Assembly (NCBI GenBank): GCA_030654805.1
Contig: JAURWR010000050.1
Span: forward strand, 1-58,854
DNA length: 58,854 nucleotides
Source: Burkholderiaceae bacterium
Lineage (GTDB): Bacteria; Pseudomonadota; Gammaproteobacteria; Burkholderiales; Burkholderiaceae_C
Reading direction: 5' to 3'
The translations under genes were made by a program, and so were the position numbers. The notes under the pieces are model-generated. The model did not search any database. It saw only the letters and a program-made list of their open reading frames with translations, and had not been told where the DNA came from. Shown here one piece after another: positions 27,304-36,286 of the stretch (position 1 is its first letter; the number at the start of each line of letters is the position of its first letter).

Positions 27304-27339
27304 GCCCCCATCCCGGCCTTCCCCCAGCGGGGGAAGGAG
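27304..27339. repeat. REP-like hairpin family B (ftsZ-lpxC spacer)
   Basis: Contains a perfect 9-bp stem CCTTCCCCC (27317-27325) pairing with 27329-27337 around loop AGC. The whole 36-base stretch is repeated without mismatch at 54261-54296, in the gltK-gltL spacer. It shows no U-run and is downstream of ftsZ on the minus strand. Confidence 0.85.
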
Positions 27340-27356
27340 CGAACTGCAAGCCGATA

Positions 27357-28571
27357 TCAATCGGCCTGTTTCCTCAGGAACGCCGGGATCTCGATCTCGT
27401 CCATGCCATTGCTGGACAGCGCATCGACCTTGGCCGCTGCGGTACGGGTGCGCCAGACGCTGGGCGTGTTCAGCCCGACGTAGTCGGTACTACTATGCCC
27501 GCCCTGCATGCCGAGGCCCGGTGCGTTCAGCGCATGGTTCAGGATCGGCAGGTTGTCGGTGCCGGTGCGTTGCATCGGGGCACTGTGAACAACCGTGATC
27601 GGCGCCTGCTGGCGGCGTGCCGGGCTCAGACCGGTGGCGATCACCGTCACGCGCAGCTTGTCGCCCAGAGCCTCGTCGTACACGGTACCGAAGATCACGT
27701 GCGCGTCTTCTGCGGCGTAGCGGCGGATGGTGTTCATCGCGTTCTTGCTTTCCGACAGCTTCAGCGTGCTGCGGTTGGCGGCGATCAGCACCAGCACGCC
27801 CTTCGCGCCCGACAGGTCGATGCCCTCGAGCAGCGGGCACGCCACGGCCGCGTCAGCCGCCTTGGTCGCGCGGTCCGGACCACTTGCTTGCGCGGTGCCC
27901 ATCATCGCCTTGCCGGGCTCGCTCATTACCGTCTTCACGTCCTCGAAGTCGACGTTGACCATGCCGTGCATGTGAATGATGTCGCTGATGCCGCCGACGG
28001 CGTTCTTCAGCACGTCGTTGGCTTCAGCAAACGCCTGGTCCTGCGTCACGTCGTCGCCCAGCACCTCGAGCAGCTTCTCGTTGAGCACCACGATCAGCGA
28101 ATCGACGTTGGCTTCCAGCTCGGCCAGTCCGGCATCGGCGGCCTTCATGCGGCGGTTGCCCTCGAAGTCGAACGGCTTGGTCACCACGCCGACGGTCAGG
28201 ATGCCCATTTCCTTCGCGATGCGCGCGATCACCGGCGCGGCGCCGGTGCCGGTGCCGCCGCCCATGCCGGCGGTGATGAACAGCATGTGCGCGCCGCTGA
28301 TGGCCTGGCGGATGCGCTCGTCGGCTTCCAGCGCCGCGGCCTTGCCGGCCTCGGGCTTGGCACCGGCACCCAGACCGGTGCTGCCGAGCTGGATCAGGTG
28401 GTGTGCCGTGGAGCGGTTGAGAGCCTGCGCATCGGTGTTCGCGTTGACGAACTCGACGCCTTGAACGCCCTGCGAAATCATGTGGTCGACCGCGTTGCCG
28501 CCGCCGCCGCCGACGCCGATCACCTTGATCTGGGTGCCGAGGTCAAATTCTTCGATCATTTCGATGGCCAT
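27357..28571 (-). CDS. ftsZ: Cell division protein FtsZ
   Basis: A 404-residue tubulin-like GTPase that forms the Z-ring. IKVIGVGGGGGNAVDHMI and the tubulin signature GGGTGTGAAP bind GTP; NVDFEDVKTVM follows in the T7 region. The C-terminal peptide EIEIPAFLRKQAD, after a variable linker, is the FtsA/ZipA-binding tail. The ATG at 28571 has a TGGAG ribosome site. A 226-base spacer with strong hairpins separates it from ftsA, so ftsZ may have its own promoter. Confidence 0.98.
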   Translation of the reverse strand: MAIEMIEEFDLGTQIKVIGVGGGGGNAVDHMISQGVQGVEFVNANTDAQALNRSTAHHLIQLGSTGLGAGAKPEAGKAAALEADERIRQAISGAHMLFITAGMGGGTGTGAAPVIARIAKEMGILTVGVVTKPFDFEGNRRMKAADAGLAELEANVDSLIVVLNEKLLEVLGDDVTQDQAFAEANDVLKNAVGGISDIIHMHGMVNVDFEDVKTVMSEPGKAMMGTAQASGPDRATKAADAAVACPLLEGIDLSGAKGVLVLIAANRSTLKLSESKNAMNTIRRYAAEDAHVIFGTVYDEALGDKLRVTVIATGLSPARRQQAPITVVHSAPMQRTGTDNLPILNHALNAPGLGMQGGHSSTDYVGLNTPSVWRTRTAAAKVDALSSNGMDEIEIPAFLRKQAD

Positions 28572-28676
28572 GTTGTGCTCCAGTGCTTGTGTGCAGTTGC
28601 CGTGGTGAATATGAAACCGGGTTGATCCCGTGTTTGCTGTGTTCCGTCTGTCGTCTCTTTGTTTCAGGGTCGCATT

Positions 28677-28738
28677 CGCCACCTGCCGGGTGGCGGTCGC
28701 GCCGGGGGCGCGCGGTTGCCGCCCGGGTGACAACCGCG
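28677..28738. repeat. Hairpin cluster in the ftsA-ftsZ spacer
   Basis: Two perfect stems are visible: CGCCACC/GGTGGCG at 28677-28683 and 28689-28695, and CGCGGTTG/CAACCGCG at 28711-28718 and 28731-28738. They are separated by a GC-only run. In the ftsA-ftsZ transcript they would lie 106-168 bases before the ftsZ start. There is no U-tract, so they suggest processing, stabilisation or a partial barrier, not a standard terminator. Confidence 0.5.
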
Positions 28739-28797
28739 TTCGGTCTGGGTGTCGCTGGTGGGGTGGATCATCGGAGGTCCGTGCGATGGGTGCGAGT

Positions 28798-30027
28798 TCA
28801 GAAATTGCCGAGGAACCAGTCGCGTGCGCGACCCAGAACGGTCTTGACCGAGCCGGCCTGCTGCGCCGCGCGCAGGCCGCGCGAACGAGCAATGCGGCCC
28901 TCTTCGAGCAGTCCCATCACGGTGGCCGAACGGGTGTTCGCGACCATGTCCTGCAACGCACCGTGGTACAGCGGGATGCCCTTGCGCACCGGCTTCAGGA
29001 AGATGTCCTCCCCCAGCTCGACCATGCCCGGCATCACCGCCGCGCCGCCGCAGATCACGATGCCCGACGACAGCAGCTCTTCGTAGCCGGACTCGCGGAT
29101 GACCTGGTGCACCAGCGAATAGATCTCCTCGATGCGCGGCTCGATCACGCCGGCCAGCGCCTGGCGGCTCAGCATGCGCGGCGCGCGGTCGCCGAGGCCG
29201 GGCACTTCGAGCTGGTCGCTCGGGTCGGCCAGCAGCTGCTTGGCAACGCCGTATTCGACCTTGATTTCCTCGGCATCCTTGGTCGGCGTGCGCAGCGCCA
29301 TCGCGATGTCGCTGGTGATCAGGTCGCCGGCGATCGGAATCACGGCGGTGTGGCGGATCGCGCCGGCCGTGAAGATCGCCACATCGGTGGTGCCGGCACC
29401 GATGTCGACCAGCGCGACACCCAGGTCTTTCTCGTCCTCGGTCAGCACAGCGTGGCTGCTGGCGCTCGGGTTCAGCACCAGTTGATCGACTTCGAGGCCA
29501 CAGCGGCGCACGCATTTCACGATGTTCTCGGCCGCGCTCTGCGCGCCGGTCACGATGTGCACCTTGACTTCGAGGCGGCCGCCGCTCATGCCGATCGGCT
29601 CTTTCACTTCGTGGCCGTCGATGACGAATTCCTGCGGCTCGACCAGCAGCAGGCGTTGGTCATTCGGGATGTTGATCGCCTTCGCGGTCTCGACCACCCG
29701 CGCCACGTCGACCGGTGTCACTTCCTTGTCGCGCACGATCACCATGCCGGTCGAGTTCTGGCCCCGGATGTGGCTGCCTGTGATGCCGGTGTAGACGTGC
29801 GTGATCTTGCAATCGGCCATCATTTCGGCCTCTTTCAGCGCCTGCTGGATGCTCTGCACGGTGGCATCGATGTTCACCACCACGCCACGCTTCAGGCCGT
29901 GCGTCGGCGCGCTGCCGAGACCGGCCACGCGCAGCTCGCCGCCGGGCAGCAACTCGGCCACGACCACCATCACCTTCGCCGTGCCGATGTCGAGACCGAC
30001 CACCAGATCTTTCAGTTCCTTGGCCAT
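28798..30027 (-). CDS. ftsA: Cell division protein FtsA
   Basis: 409 residues, actin-like ATPase that ties FtsZ to the membrane. LVVGLDIGTAKVMVVVAE is the phosphate-1 loop; the 1C subdomain follows; LGVALVDIGAGTTDVAIF is phosphate-2; SGIVICGGAAVMPGM is the adenosine motif. The C-terminal helix VLGRARDWFLGNF is the amphipathic membrane-targeting sequence. It follows ftsQ after 13 bases. Confidence 0.97.
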   Translation of the reverse strand: MAKELKDLVVGLDIGTAKVMVVVAELLPGGELRVAGLGSAPTHGLKRGVVVNIDATVQSIQQALKEAEMMADCKITHVYTGITGSHIRGQNSTGMVIVRDKEVTPVDVARVVETAKAINIPNDQRLLLVEPQEFVIDGHEVKEPIGMSGGRLEVKVHIVTGAQSAAENIVKCVRRCGLEVDQLVLNPSASSHAVLTEDEKDLGVALVDIGAGTTDVAIFTAGAIRHTAVIPIAGDLITSDIAMALRTPTKDAEEIKVEYGVAKQLLADPSDQLEVPGLGDRAPRMLSRQALAGVIEPRIEEIYSLVHQVIRESGYEELLSSGIVICGGAAVMPGMVELGEDIFLKPVRKGIPLYHGALQDMVANTRSATVMGLLEEGRIARSRGLRAAQQAGSVKTVLGRARDWFLGNF

Positions 30028-30040
30028 CCGATCCTCTCGC

Positions 30041-30883
30041 TCAATTCCTGGTGCCCGCGCCGGGTCCGGTACCCGGGTTCAGCGTCGTCGTGATGCCCCG
30101 CAAGCGCAGGGCGTAACCGTCGCGGTGACGCAGATCGGCGTACACCAGCGGGGCTTGAAACTGTTCTGTCACCTGGCTCAGCGTGCCGACGAAATGCTCG
30201 GCACGCTGCACCACCTCGTCGTCGCTGCCGCGGCCCAGCTCGACCTTGGCGCCGCTGTCCAGTTCGGCGCGCCAGGAGGCGCGGCCCGACAGCCGCAGCG
30301 CATCGACCCGGCGGTCGAGCCGGCCGAACACCGACTGCAAGCGCACCAGCATCGACAGCATCGCAGCCGAGCTGCCGTCCGGTCCTTCGAGCGCCGGCAA
30401 GCCGTCTTCCTCGACATCACCGACGCTGGCCTCGAACACCTCGCCCAGCGTGTTGACGAGCTGGTCTGACGCACCCCCGCCGCGCCACAAGGCGGCCGGC
30501 CGATGCTCTTCGAGCCGCACCGCCAGTCGGTTCGGCCAGATGCGCTGCACCACCGCATGCCGCACCCAGGGCACCGACTCGAAGGCACGCTGGTCGGCCT
30601 GCAGATCGGTGGTGAAGAAGTTGCCGCGCAGCTTGGGCACCGCGTTGACACGGATCGTCGCCGCGCTGTTACGGGTCAGGTCGCCCTCGATGCGGATGGC
30701 GCGCAAGGCGAACACCGGCTGCCGCGTCAACAGGTGCAGCGCGGTCGCGCCCAGCAGCAAGGCGGCCAGCACGAACAGGCTGTTCGCCGTGTACCGCATC
30801 CACCGCACGTCGGCCGGCAACGCCTGCCGCGTGGCGGACTCGCGCTTGGCTGACAGCGATCGGACGAAGGGGGTGCTGGCCAT
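30041..30883 (-). CDS. ftsQ: Cell division protein FtsQ
   Basis: 280 residues, bitopic divisome protein of the FtsQBL complex. A short cytoplasmic N-terminus with VRWMRYTANSLF leads into one membrane helix, about residues 30-50 (LFVLAALLLGATALHLL). The periplasmic POTRA domain starts VFALRAIRIEGDLTRNSAATIR and continues through FESVPWVRHAVVQRIWPNRLAVRLEEHRP. ATG 30883 is 7 bases after ddlB; longer readings overlap ddlB. Confidence 0.95.
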   Translation of the reverse strand: MASTPFVRSLSAKRESATRQALPADVRWMRYTANSLFVLAALLLGATALHLLTRQPVFALRAIRIEGDLTRNSAATIRVNAVPKLRGNFFTTDLQADQRAFESVPWVRHAVVQRIWPNRLAVRLEEHRPAALWRGGGASDQLVNTLGEVFEASVGDVEEDGLPALEGPDGSSAAMLSMLVRLQSVFGRLDRRVDALRLSGRASWRAELDSGAKVELGRGSDDEVVQRAEHFVGTLSQVTEQFQAPLVYADLRHRDGYALRLRGITTTLNPGTGPGAGTRN

Positions 30884-30890
30884 GGTGAGA

Positions 30891-31919
30891 TCAGGCGACA
30901 GCAGCAGTGACAGGCCGTGCCGCAGACGGCGGCGCATCGAGGCGCGCCTGGCTGACGATCAGCAGGCAGAGCTGGTCGTATCCCATGCCGATGGACCGCG
31001 CCGACATCGGCACCAGCGAATGCGACGTCATGCCCGGCGAGGTGTTCATCTCGAGCAGGAACGGCTGGCGGTCCGTCGCGCGGATCATCAGGTCGGCGCG
31101 ACCCCACCCGCGGCAGCCCAACGCGCGGTACGAAGCGAGTGCCAGGCGCTGGATCTCGCGCTCCTCGGCTTCGGGCAGCCCGCTCGGGCACTGGTACTGC
31201 ACAGCGTCGGTGAAGTACTTATTCTGGTAGTCGTAGGCGCCTTCAGGCGCGCGGATGCGGATCACCGGCAGCGCGTGCGCCTCGGCGCCTTCACCGATCA
31301 CCGGGCAGGTGACTTCCTCGCCGGTGATGAACTCCTCGCACAGCACGTCGGCGTCGTACTTCGCGGCAAGCGCCACGGCGTCCTGCATCTGGCGATCGAC
31401 GTCGTCCGACGCGGTCACCTTGGTGACACCGATCGACGACCCCTCGCGCGGCGGCTTGACGATCAGCGGCAAGCCCAGCTGCGCGGGCACGCGGCACACC
31501 TGGTCGATGCCGTGCTCGCCCGGCGGCAGCCACACATGGCGCGGCGTCGGCAGGCCCTCGGCGAGCCAGATGCGCTTGGTCATGACCTTGTCCATCGCGA
31601 CCGCCGACGCCATCACGCCCGAGCCGGTGTACGGGATGCCCAGCAGTTCGAGCGCGCCCTGCACCGTGCCGTCCTCGCCATGGCGGCCGTGCAGCGCGAT
31701 GAAGCAGCGATCGATGCCGAGCCGTTTCAGCTCGGACAGATCGCGCTCGGCCGGGTCGAAGGCCTGCGCATCGACACCCAGCGACTGCAGCGCGGCCAGC
31801 ACGCCGCCACCGGACATCAGCGAGATCGCGCGCTCGGCCGAGGTGCCGCCCATCAGCACGGCAACTTTTCCGAGAGCGGACGCGGCGATCGGGCCGAGGG
31901 GGGTCGGATCGGTGCTCAT
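30891..31919 (-). CDS. ddlB: D-alanine--D-alanine ligase B
   Basis: 342 residues, ATP-grasp ligase making D-Ala-D-Ala for the murein pentapeptide. [22 protein letters not shown] is the N-terminal motif; [16 protein letters not shown], the ATP-binding [18 protein letters not shown], and [16 protein letters not shown] (the metal and D-Ala site) are all in place. Compared with E. coli DdlB (306) it has a longer N-terminus and C-terminus. ATGA overlap with murC. Confidence 0.97.
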   Translation of the reverse strand: MSTDPTPLGPIAASALGKVAVLMGGTSAERAISLMSGGGVLAALQSLGVDAQAFDPAERDLSELKRLGIDRCFIALHGRHGEDGTVQGALELLGIPYTGSGVMASAVAMDKVMTKRIWLAEGLPTPRHVWLPPGEHGIDQVCRVPAQLGLPLIVKPPREGSSIGVTKVTASDDVDRQMQDAVALAAKYDADVLCEEFITGEEVTCPVIGEGAEAHALPVIRIRAPEGAYDYQNKYFTDAVQYQCPSGLPEAEEREIQRLALASYRALGCRGWGRADLMIRATDRQPFLLEMNTSPGMTSHSLVPMSARSIGMGYDQLCLLIVSQARLDAPPSAARPVTAAVA

Positions 31920-33364
31920 CGGGGGGCCTCCGTCGTGGCGGTGCCGATCGCACCGGAGCGGCGTTGCAGTTCGAGCACCAGCCCCGGCACCTGGCCGATC
32001 GAGCCGGCGCCCATCGAGACGACGACATCACCGGCCCGCGCGTGATCCAGGATCGCCTGCGGCATCGCAGCGATGTCGTCGATGAACACCGGATCGACCT
32101 TGCCTGCCACGCGCAGCGCACGGGCCAGTGCGCGGCCATCGGCGGCGACGATCGGGGACTCGCCGGCGGCGTACACGTCGGTCAGCAGCACCGCGTCGGC
32201 ACTGCCGATGACCTTGACGAAGTCCTCGAAGCAGTCGCGGGTGCGGGTGTAGCGGTGCGGCTGGAACGCCAGCACCAGCCGGCGTTCGGGGAACGCGCCG
32301 CGCGCGGCGGCCAGCGTCGCCGCCATCTCGACCGGGTGGTGGCCGTAGTCGTCGATCAGCGTGAAGCTGCCGGCGCTGTCTGCACCGTTCACGGGCACCT
32401 CGCCGTAGCGCTGGAAGCGCCGGTCGACGCCGCGGAAATCGGCCAGGCCCTGCACCATCGCCGCGTCGGGCAGCTCCAACTCGGTGGCGACGGCGATCGC
32501 GGCCAGCGCGTTCAGCACGTTGTGGTCGCCGGGCAGGTTCAACGTGACATCGAGGTCGGGCATCGCGACACCATTGCGCCGCTGCACCGTGAAATGCATG
32601 CGCCCGGCACGCGCCTGCACGTCGACCGCGCGCACCATGGCATCGGCGCCGAAGCCGTAGGTGACGACCGGCCGCGACAGCATCGGCATGATCGAGCGCA
32701 CGCCCGGGTCGTCACAGCAGACGATGGCGGCGCCGTAGAACGGCATGCGATGGACGAACTCGACAAAGGCCTGCTTCAGCCGTGCGAAATCGTGGCCGTA
32801 GGTGTCCATGTGGTCGGCGTCTATGTTGGTCACCACCGCCATCACCGGCAGCAGGTTCAGGAACGACGCATCCGATTCATCGGCCTCGACGACGATGTGG
32901 TCGCCCGAGCCGAGTCGCGAGTTCGCGCCGGCCGCGTTGAGCCGACCGCCGATCACGAAGGTGGGGTCGAGCCCAGCCTCGGCCAGCACGCTGGTGACCA
33001 GGCTGGTGGTCGTGGTCTTGCCGTGGGTGCCGGCGATCGCGATGCCCTTCTTCAGGCGCATCAGCTCGGCCAGCATCACGGCGCGCGGCACCACCGGCAC
33101 GCGCTGGGCGCGCGCGGCCGTGACCTCGGGGTTGTCTGCCTTCACCGCCGTCGACGTGACCACGGCTTCGGCACCTTCGATATTCGATGCGTCGTGACCC
33201 ACCGACACGCGGATGCCCAACGATGCGAGCCGGCGCGAGGTGGCGCTGTCGTTCTGGTCCGAACCCGACACTCGATAGCCGAGGTTGTGCAGGATCTCGG
33301 CGATGCCGCTCATGCCGGCGCCGCCGATCCCGACAAAGTGGATGTGCTTGACGGCGTGCTTCAT
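31916..33364 (-). CDS. murC: UDP-N-acetylmuramate--L-alanine ligase
   Basis: 482 residues, adding L-Ala to UDP-MurNAc in the cytoplasm. [19 protein letters not shown] is the MurC UDP-binding start. [15 protein letters not shown] is the P-loop, [10 protein letters not shown] and [13 protein letters not shown]-type sequence ([13 protein letters not shown]) follow, and [15 protein letters not shown] is the C-terminal motif. Overlaps murG by ATGA at its start and ddlB by ATGA at its end. Confidence 0.98.
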   Translation of the reverse strand: MKHAVKHIHFVGIGGAGMSGIAEILHNLGYRVSGSDQNDSATSRRLASLGIRVSVGHDASNIEGAEAVVTSTAVKADNPEVTAARAQRVPVVPRAVMLAELMRLKKGIAIAGTHGKTTTTSLVTSVLAEAGLDPTFVIGGRLNAAGANSRLGSGDHIVVEADESDASFLNLLPVMAVVTNIDADHMDTYGHDFARLKQAFVEFVHRMPFYGAAIVCCDDPGVRSIMPMLSRPVVTYGFGADAMVRAVDVQARAGRMHFTVQRRNGVAMPDLDVTLNLPGDHNVLNALAAIAVATELELPDAAMVQGLADFRGVDRRFQRYGEVPVNGADSAGSFTLIDDYGHHPVEMAATLAAARGAFPERRLVLAFQPHRYTRTRDCFEDFVKVIGSADAVLLTDVYAAGESPIVAADGRALARALRVAGKVDPVFIDDIAAMPQAILDHARAGDVVVSMGAGSIGQVPGLVLELQRRSGAIGTATTEAPR

Positions 33365-34443
33365 GCTGCGATCAAACCTTCGAGTTCATCTGCCACGCGC
33401 GAAGCCGCCTTCGGCCGGGCCAGTGCGCGGGCCTTCGTCGCCATCGCGAGCAGCGATTCGCGTGTCAGCCCCGCCAGAACATCGGCCAGGTGGCTCGGCG
33501 TCAGTTCGCTCTGCGGCAACTGCATCGCCGCGCCCTGCGACGCCATCCACTGCGCGTTGTCGCGCTGGTGCGAGGTCGTGCTGACAACCAGTGGCACCAG
33601 CACGCTGGCGACGCCGGCCGCGCACAGCTCGCTGACGGTGATCGCGCCGGCGCGGCAGACGATCACGTCGCAATCGGCCAGCCGCTGCGCCATGTCGTCG
33701 ATGAACGGCAGCACCTCGGCCTGCACGGCGGACTGCGTGTAGTCGGCCTGCACCGAGGCCGCATGCGCAGCGCCGGTCTGGTGCGTGACCTGCGGACGCA
33801 AGGCTTGCGGGATCAAAGCCAGGGCCTGTGGCAGGCAACGGTTGATCACCGAGGCACCGAGACTGCCACCGACGATCAGCAGACGCAACGGACCGCTGCG
33901 TCCAGCGTAGCGCAGCGAGGGTTCGGGCAGCGCTTCGATTTCGGCGCGCACCGGATTGCCAGTCACGACACCGCGCCGAGTGGCTTGCGCTGCGGGGCCA
34001 TCGAACCCGAAAGCCACGCGGTCGGCCACCGGCAACAGCGCGCGGTTGCTCATCAGCAGCGCGGCATCGGCGTTGACCAGCATCAGCGGTTTGCCGAGCA
34101 ACGAGGCCATCAGCCCGGCCGGGAAGCAGAGGTAGCCGCCCATGCCGAGCACGGCTTGCGCACGGCGCTTGCGGATGATGCCGAGACAATTCCAGAACGC
34201 GGCGAGCAGGCGGACACCGCCGGTCAGCGTGTGGAACAGGCTCTTGCCGCGCACGCCGGTGAAGGCGACGGTGTCAAGCGGGATGCCGGTGGGCGGGACC
34301 AGCTTGTTTTCCATGCCGGCGGTCGTGCCGAGCCAGCTCACGGTCCAGCCACGGTGCTGCATTTCCTTGGCCACGGCGAGGCCGGGGATGACGTGGCCGC
34401 CGGTGCCGGCTGCGATCACGATCAAGTGCTTGCTTGAGGTCAT
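33361..34443 (-). CDS. murG: Undecaprenyl-PP-MurNAc-pentapeptide-UDPGlcNAc GlcNAc transferase
   Basis: 360 residues, GT28 glycosyltransferase converting lipid I to lipid II on the inner membrane. The glycine-rich loop [19 protein letters not shown], the membrane-contact region, [19 protein letters not shown], and the UDP-GlcNAc site in [17 protein letters not shown] (E within the TVSEL segment) are present. Its ATG lies in an ATGA overlap with an open frame that runs through the upstream repeat element, not directly with ftsW as in many relatives. Confidence 0.97.
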   Translation of the reverse strand: MTSSKHLIVIAAGTGGHVIPGLAVAKEMQHRGWTVSWLGTTAGMENKLVPPTGIPLDTVAFTGVRGKSLFHTLTGGVRLLAAFWNCLGIIRKRRAQAVLGMGGYLCFPAGLMASLLGKPLMLVNADAALLMSNRALLPVADRVAFGFDGPAAQATRRGVVTGNPVRAEIEALPEPSLRYAGRSGPLRLLIVGGSLGASVINRCLPQALALIPQALRPQVTHQTGAAHAASVQADYTQSAVQAEVLPFIDDMAQRLADCDVIVCRAGAITVSELCAAGVASVLVPLVVSTTSHQRDNAQWMASQGAAMQLPQSELTPSHLADVLAGLTRESLLAMATKARALARPKAASRVADELEGLIAA

Positions 34444-35021
34444 GCTTGACCTCCCGGTGTTGGTTGCCGTTCGTTGCAGCGCGCCGGGTTCCGCCCCGAC
34501 AGGCGGGGTTTGCCTTGCTGGCAGCCCGCCGGGTCTCGGCCCGGCTGCCGAGTAACTTTCATTTGCGGGCCCAAATGAAAGTCACCAAAGCAAAGGGCCT
34601 GAACACCAGCCGATTTGATCGTCACGCTGCGGCCAGAAGGCTGACGGCCGAGGCTCTGGCTCGAGAACATCCACCGGACTCCGGCAACGTTCACCTCGCT
34701 AACGTCAATCCATTTGTTATCACTTCGGCTCGACCCTGACGGGTCCTCGCGACGATGACCCGCAGGGTCGAGGCGTGTCGATACCGAGTCGACTGAATGT
34801 GAGTGAGGAAACCGCTGCGGTAGCTCGAAGGGTGTTCTCGAGCCAGAGCCGTTGACGGAGGTGTGTAGCCGCAGCGTGACACTCAAATGGCTGGTGTTCG
34901 GCCCCTCTTCTTTGGTTACTTTCTTCTGGGGCAGCAGAAGAAAGTGACTCGGCAGCCGGGCCGAAACCCGGCGGGCTGCATCGCACCGGCGCGCTGCCAC
35001 GAACGGCAAACAGGCAGTCAT
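34440..35021 (-). CDS. Open frame spanning the repeat element between ftsW and murG (doubtful gene)
   Basis: A 193-codon frame with no recognised domain. Its ATG overlaps the ftsW stop (ATGA, 35018-35021) and its stop overlaps the murG start (ATGA, 34440-34443). The peptide is low-complexity and simply reads the inverted-repeat element, containing FVAAR and RVSARLPS twice or in variant form, plus KKVTK and QMKVTR. It is most likely not a functional protein; what matters is that ribosomes leaving ftsW could reach murG without meeting a stop in between. Confidence 0.25.
   Translation of the reverse strand: MTACLPFVAARRCDAARRVSARLPSHFLLLPQKKVTKEEGPNTSHLSVTLRLHTSVNGSGSRTPFELPQRFPHSHSVDSVSTRLDPAGHRREDPSGSSRSDNKWIDVSEVNVAGVRWMFSSQSLGRQPSGRSVTIKSAGVQALCFGDFHLGPQMKVTRQPGRDPAGCQQGKPRLSGRNPARCNERQPTPGGQA
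34446..35016. mobile_element. 571-bp non-coding inverted-repeat (MITE-like) element between murG and ftsW
   Basis: The two sides are long imperfect inverted repeats of each other. Matching blocks include GCCGTTCGT near each end, a GCAGCCCGCCGGGT block, CGGCCCGGCTGCCGAGT, GAACACCAGCC, GTCACGCTGCGGC, and GGCTCTGGCTCGAGAACA. Each arm holds its own perfect hairpin: ACTTTCATTTG/CAAATGAAAGT (34555-34582) and ACTTTCTTCTG/CAGAAGAAAGT (34918-34945). The centre has a near-perfect hairpin at 34731-34770. A 7-base direct repeat GTCATGC flanks it (34439-34445 and 35017-35023), as expected of a target-site duplication. No transposase is encoded; mobilisation in trans would be needed. Confidence 0.7.
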
Positions 35022-36286
35022 GCGCGGCCTCCGCGCATGAGTTGCCTGTTTTCAATATCGACCCGAGCCACGATCGCCAGCGCAATCATGTTCATCAAGA
35101 TCGCCGACCCCCCATAGCTCATCAACGGCAAGGTCAACCCCTTGGTCGGCAAAACGCCCAGGTTGACGCCCATGTTGATAAACGCCTGCCCGCCCATCCA
35201 GATCCCGATGCCCTGCGCATACAGCCCGGCATAGACGCGATCCAAGGCGATCGCCTGCCGCCCGATGTGGAACACGCGCCGCGACAGCCAGAAGAAGGCG
35301 ACGATCACGCAGGCCACGCCGACGAAGCCCAGTTCCTCGCCGATCACCGCCAGCAGGAAGTCGGTGTGCGCCTCGGGCAGGTAGTGCAGCTTCTCGACGC
35401 TGGCGCCCAGGCCCTGGCCGAAGATCTCGCCGCGACCAAAGGCAATCAGTGAGTGCGACAGCTGGTACGCCTTGCCCAGCGTGTACTTCTCGTCCCAGGG
35501 GTTGAGGTAAGCAAAGATGCGTTCGCGGCGCCAGTCGCTCAACGTGATCATCAGCACGAAGGCACCGATCAGCACCCCGGTGATCAGCAGGAACATGCGA
35601 CCGTTGACGCCGCCCAGGAACAGGATGCCCATCGCGATCATCGCGATGACGAGGAAGGCGCCCATGTCCGGTTCGGCCAGCAGCAGCAGGCCGACCACCG
35701 CCACCGCAAAAGCCATCGGCAGCACGGCCTGCCAGAAGTTCTCGCGGGCGTCCATCTTGCGAACCATGTAGCCGGCGGCGTACATCGCCATCGCGAGCTT
35801 CGCCAGTTCGGATGGCTGGAAATTAAGGAAACCGAGCGGAATCCAGCGGCGGGCACCGTTCACACCCTTGCCGATGAACGGCACGAGCACCAGCAACAGC
35901 AAGATCAGTGCGCCGACGAAAATCCACGGCGCCGATTTTTCCCAGAAGCTCACCGGGACCTGCACCGCGACGAGCGCGGCCAGAAAGGCGATGAGCAACG
36001 ACATGAGATGGCGGGTCAGGAAATGCGTCGGCGTGTACAGCGCGAACTTCGGGTTGTCGGGCATCGCGATCGACGCGCTGTAGACCATCACCATGCCGAG
36101 CGCCAGCAGCGCCAGCACAACACAGAGCAGAGCCTGATCGAAAGAGCGCAGTCGCGCCGGCGCGCCGGACGACACATTGATCCAGTCGCGCACGGGAATG
36201 GCCGCGCCCTCGTCGGAGCCGGGCCGCCACAGCCCGGACACACGAGCCTTCAGCGCTTCGAACCCCGATGCGCGCAAGGTCGTCAT
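35018..36286 (-). CDS. ftsW: Septal peptidoglycan polymerase / lipid II SEDS protein FtsW
   Basis: 422 residues, polytopic SEDS glycosyltransferase at the septum. After about 45 cytoplasmic residues, ten membrane helices are visible, the first [20 protein letters not shown]. The signature [25 protein letters not shown], the [23 protein letters not shown] loop and the C-terminal [15 protein letters not shown] are conserved. ATGA overlap with murD upstream and with the repeat-element frame downstream. Confidence 0.97.
   Translation of the reverse strand: MTTLRASGFEALKARVSGLWRPGSDEGAAIPVRDWINVSSGAPARLRSFDQALLCVVLALLALGMVMVYSASIAMPDNPKFALYTPTHFLTRHLMSLLIAFLAALVAVQVPVSFWEKSAPWIFVGALILLLLVLVPFIGKGVNGARRWIPLGFLNFQPSELAKLAMAMYAAGYMVRKMDARENFWQAVLPMAFAVAVVGLLLLAEPDMGAFLVIAMIAMGILFLGGVNGRMFLLITGVLIGAFVLMITLSDWRRERIFAYLNPWDEKYTLGKAYQLSHSLIAFGRGEIFGQGLGASVEKLHYLPEAHTDFLLAVIGEELGFVGVACVIVAFFWLSRRVFHIGRQAIALDRVYAGLYAQGIGIWMGGQAFINMGVNLGVLPTKGLTLPLMSYGGSAILMNMIALAIVARVDIENRQLMRGGRA

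Noticed and set aside
30183-33742. Plus-strand frames of about 600 codons opposite ftsQ, ddlB, murC and murG
   Set aside because: Antisense to essential genes, low-complexity, no motif and no ribosome site.
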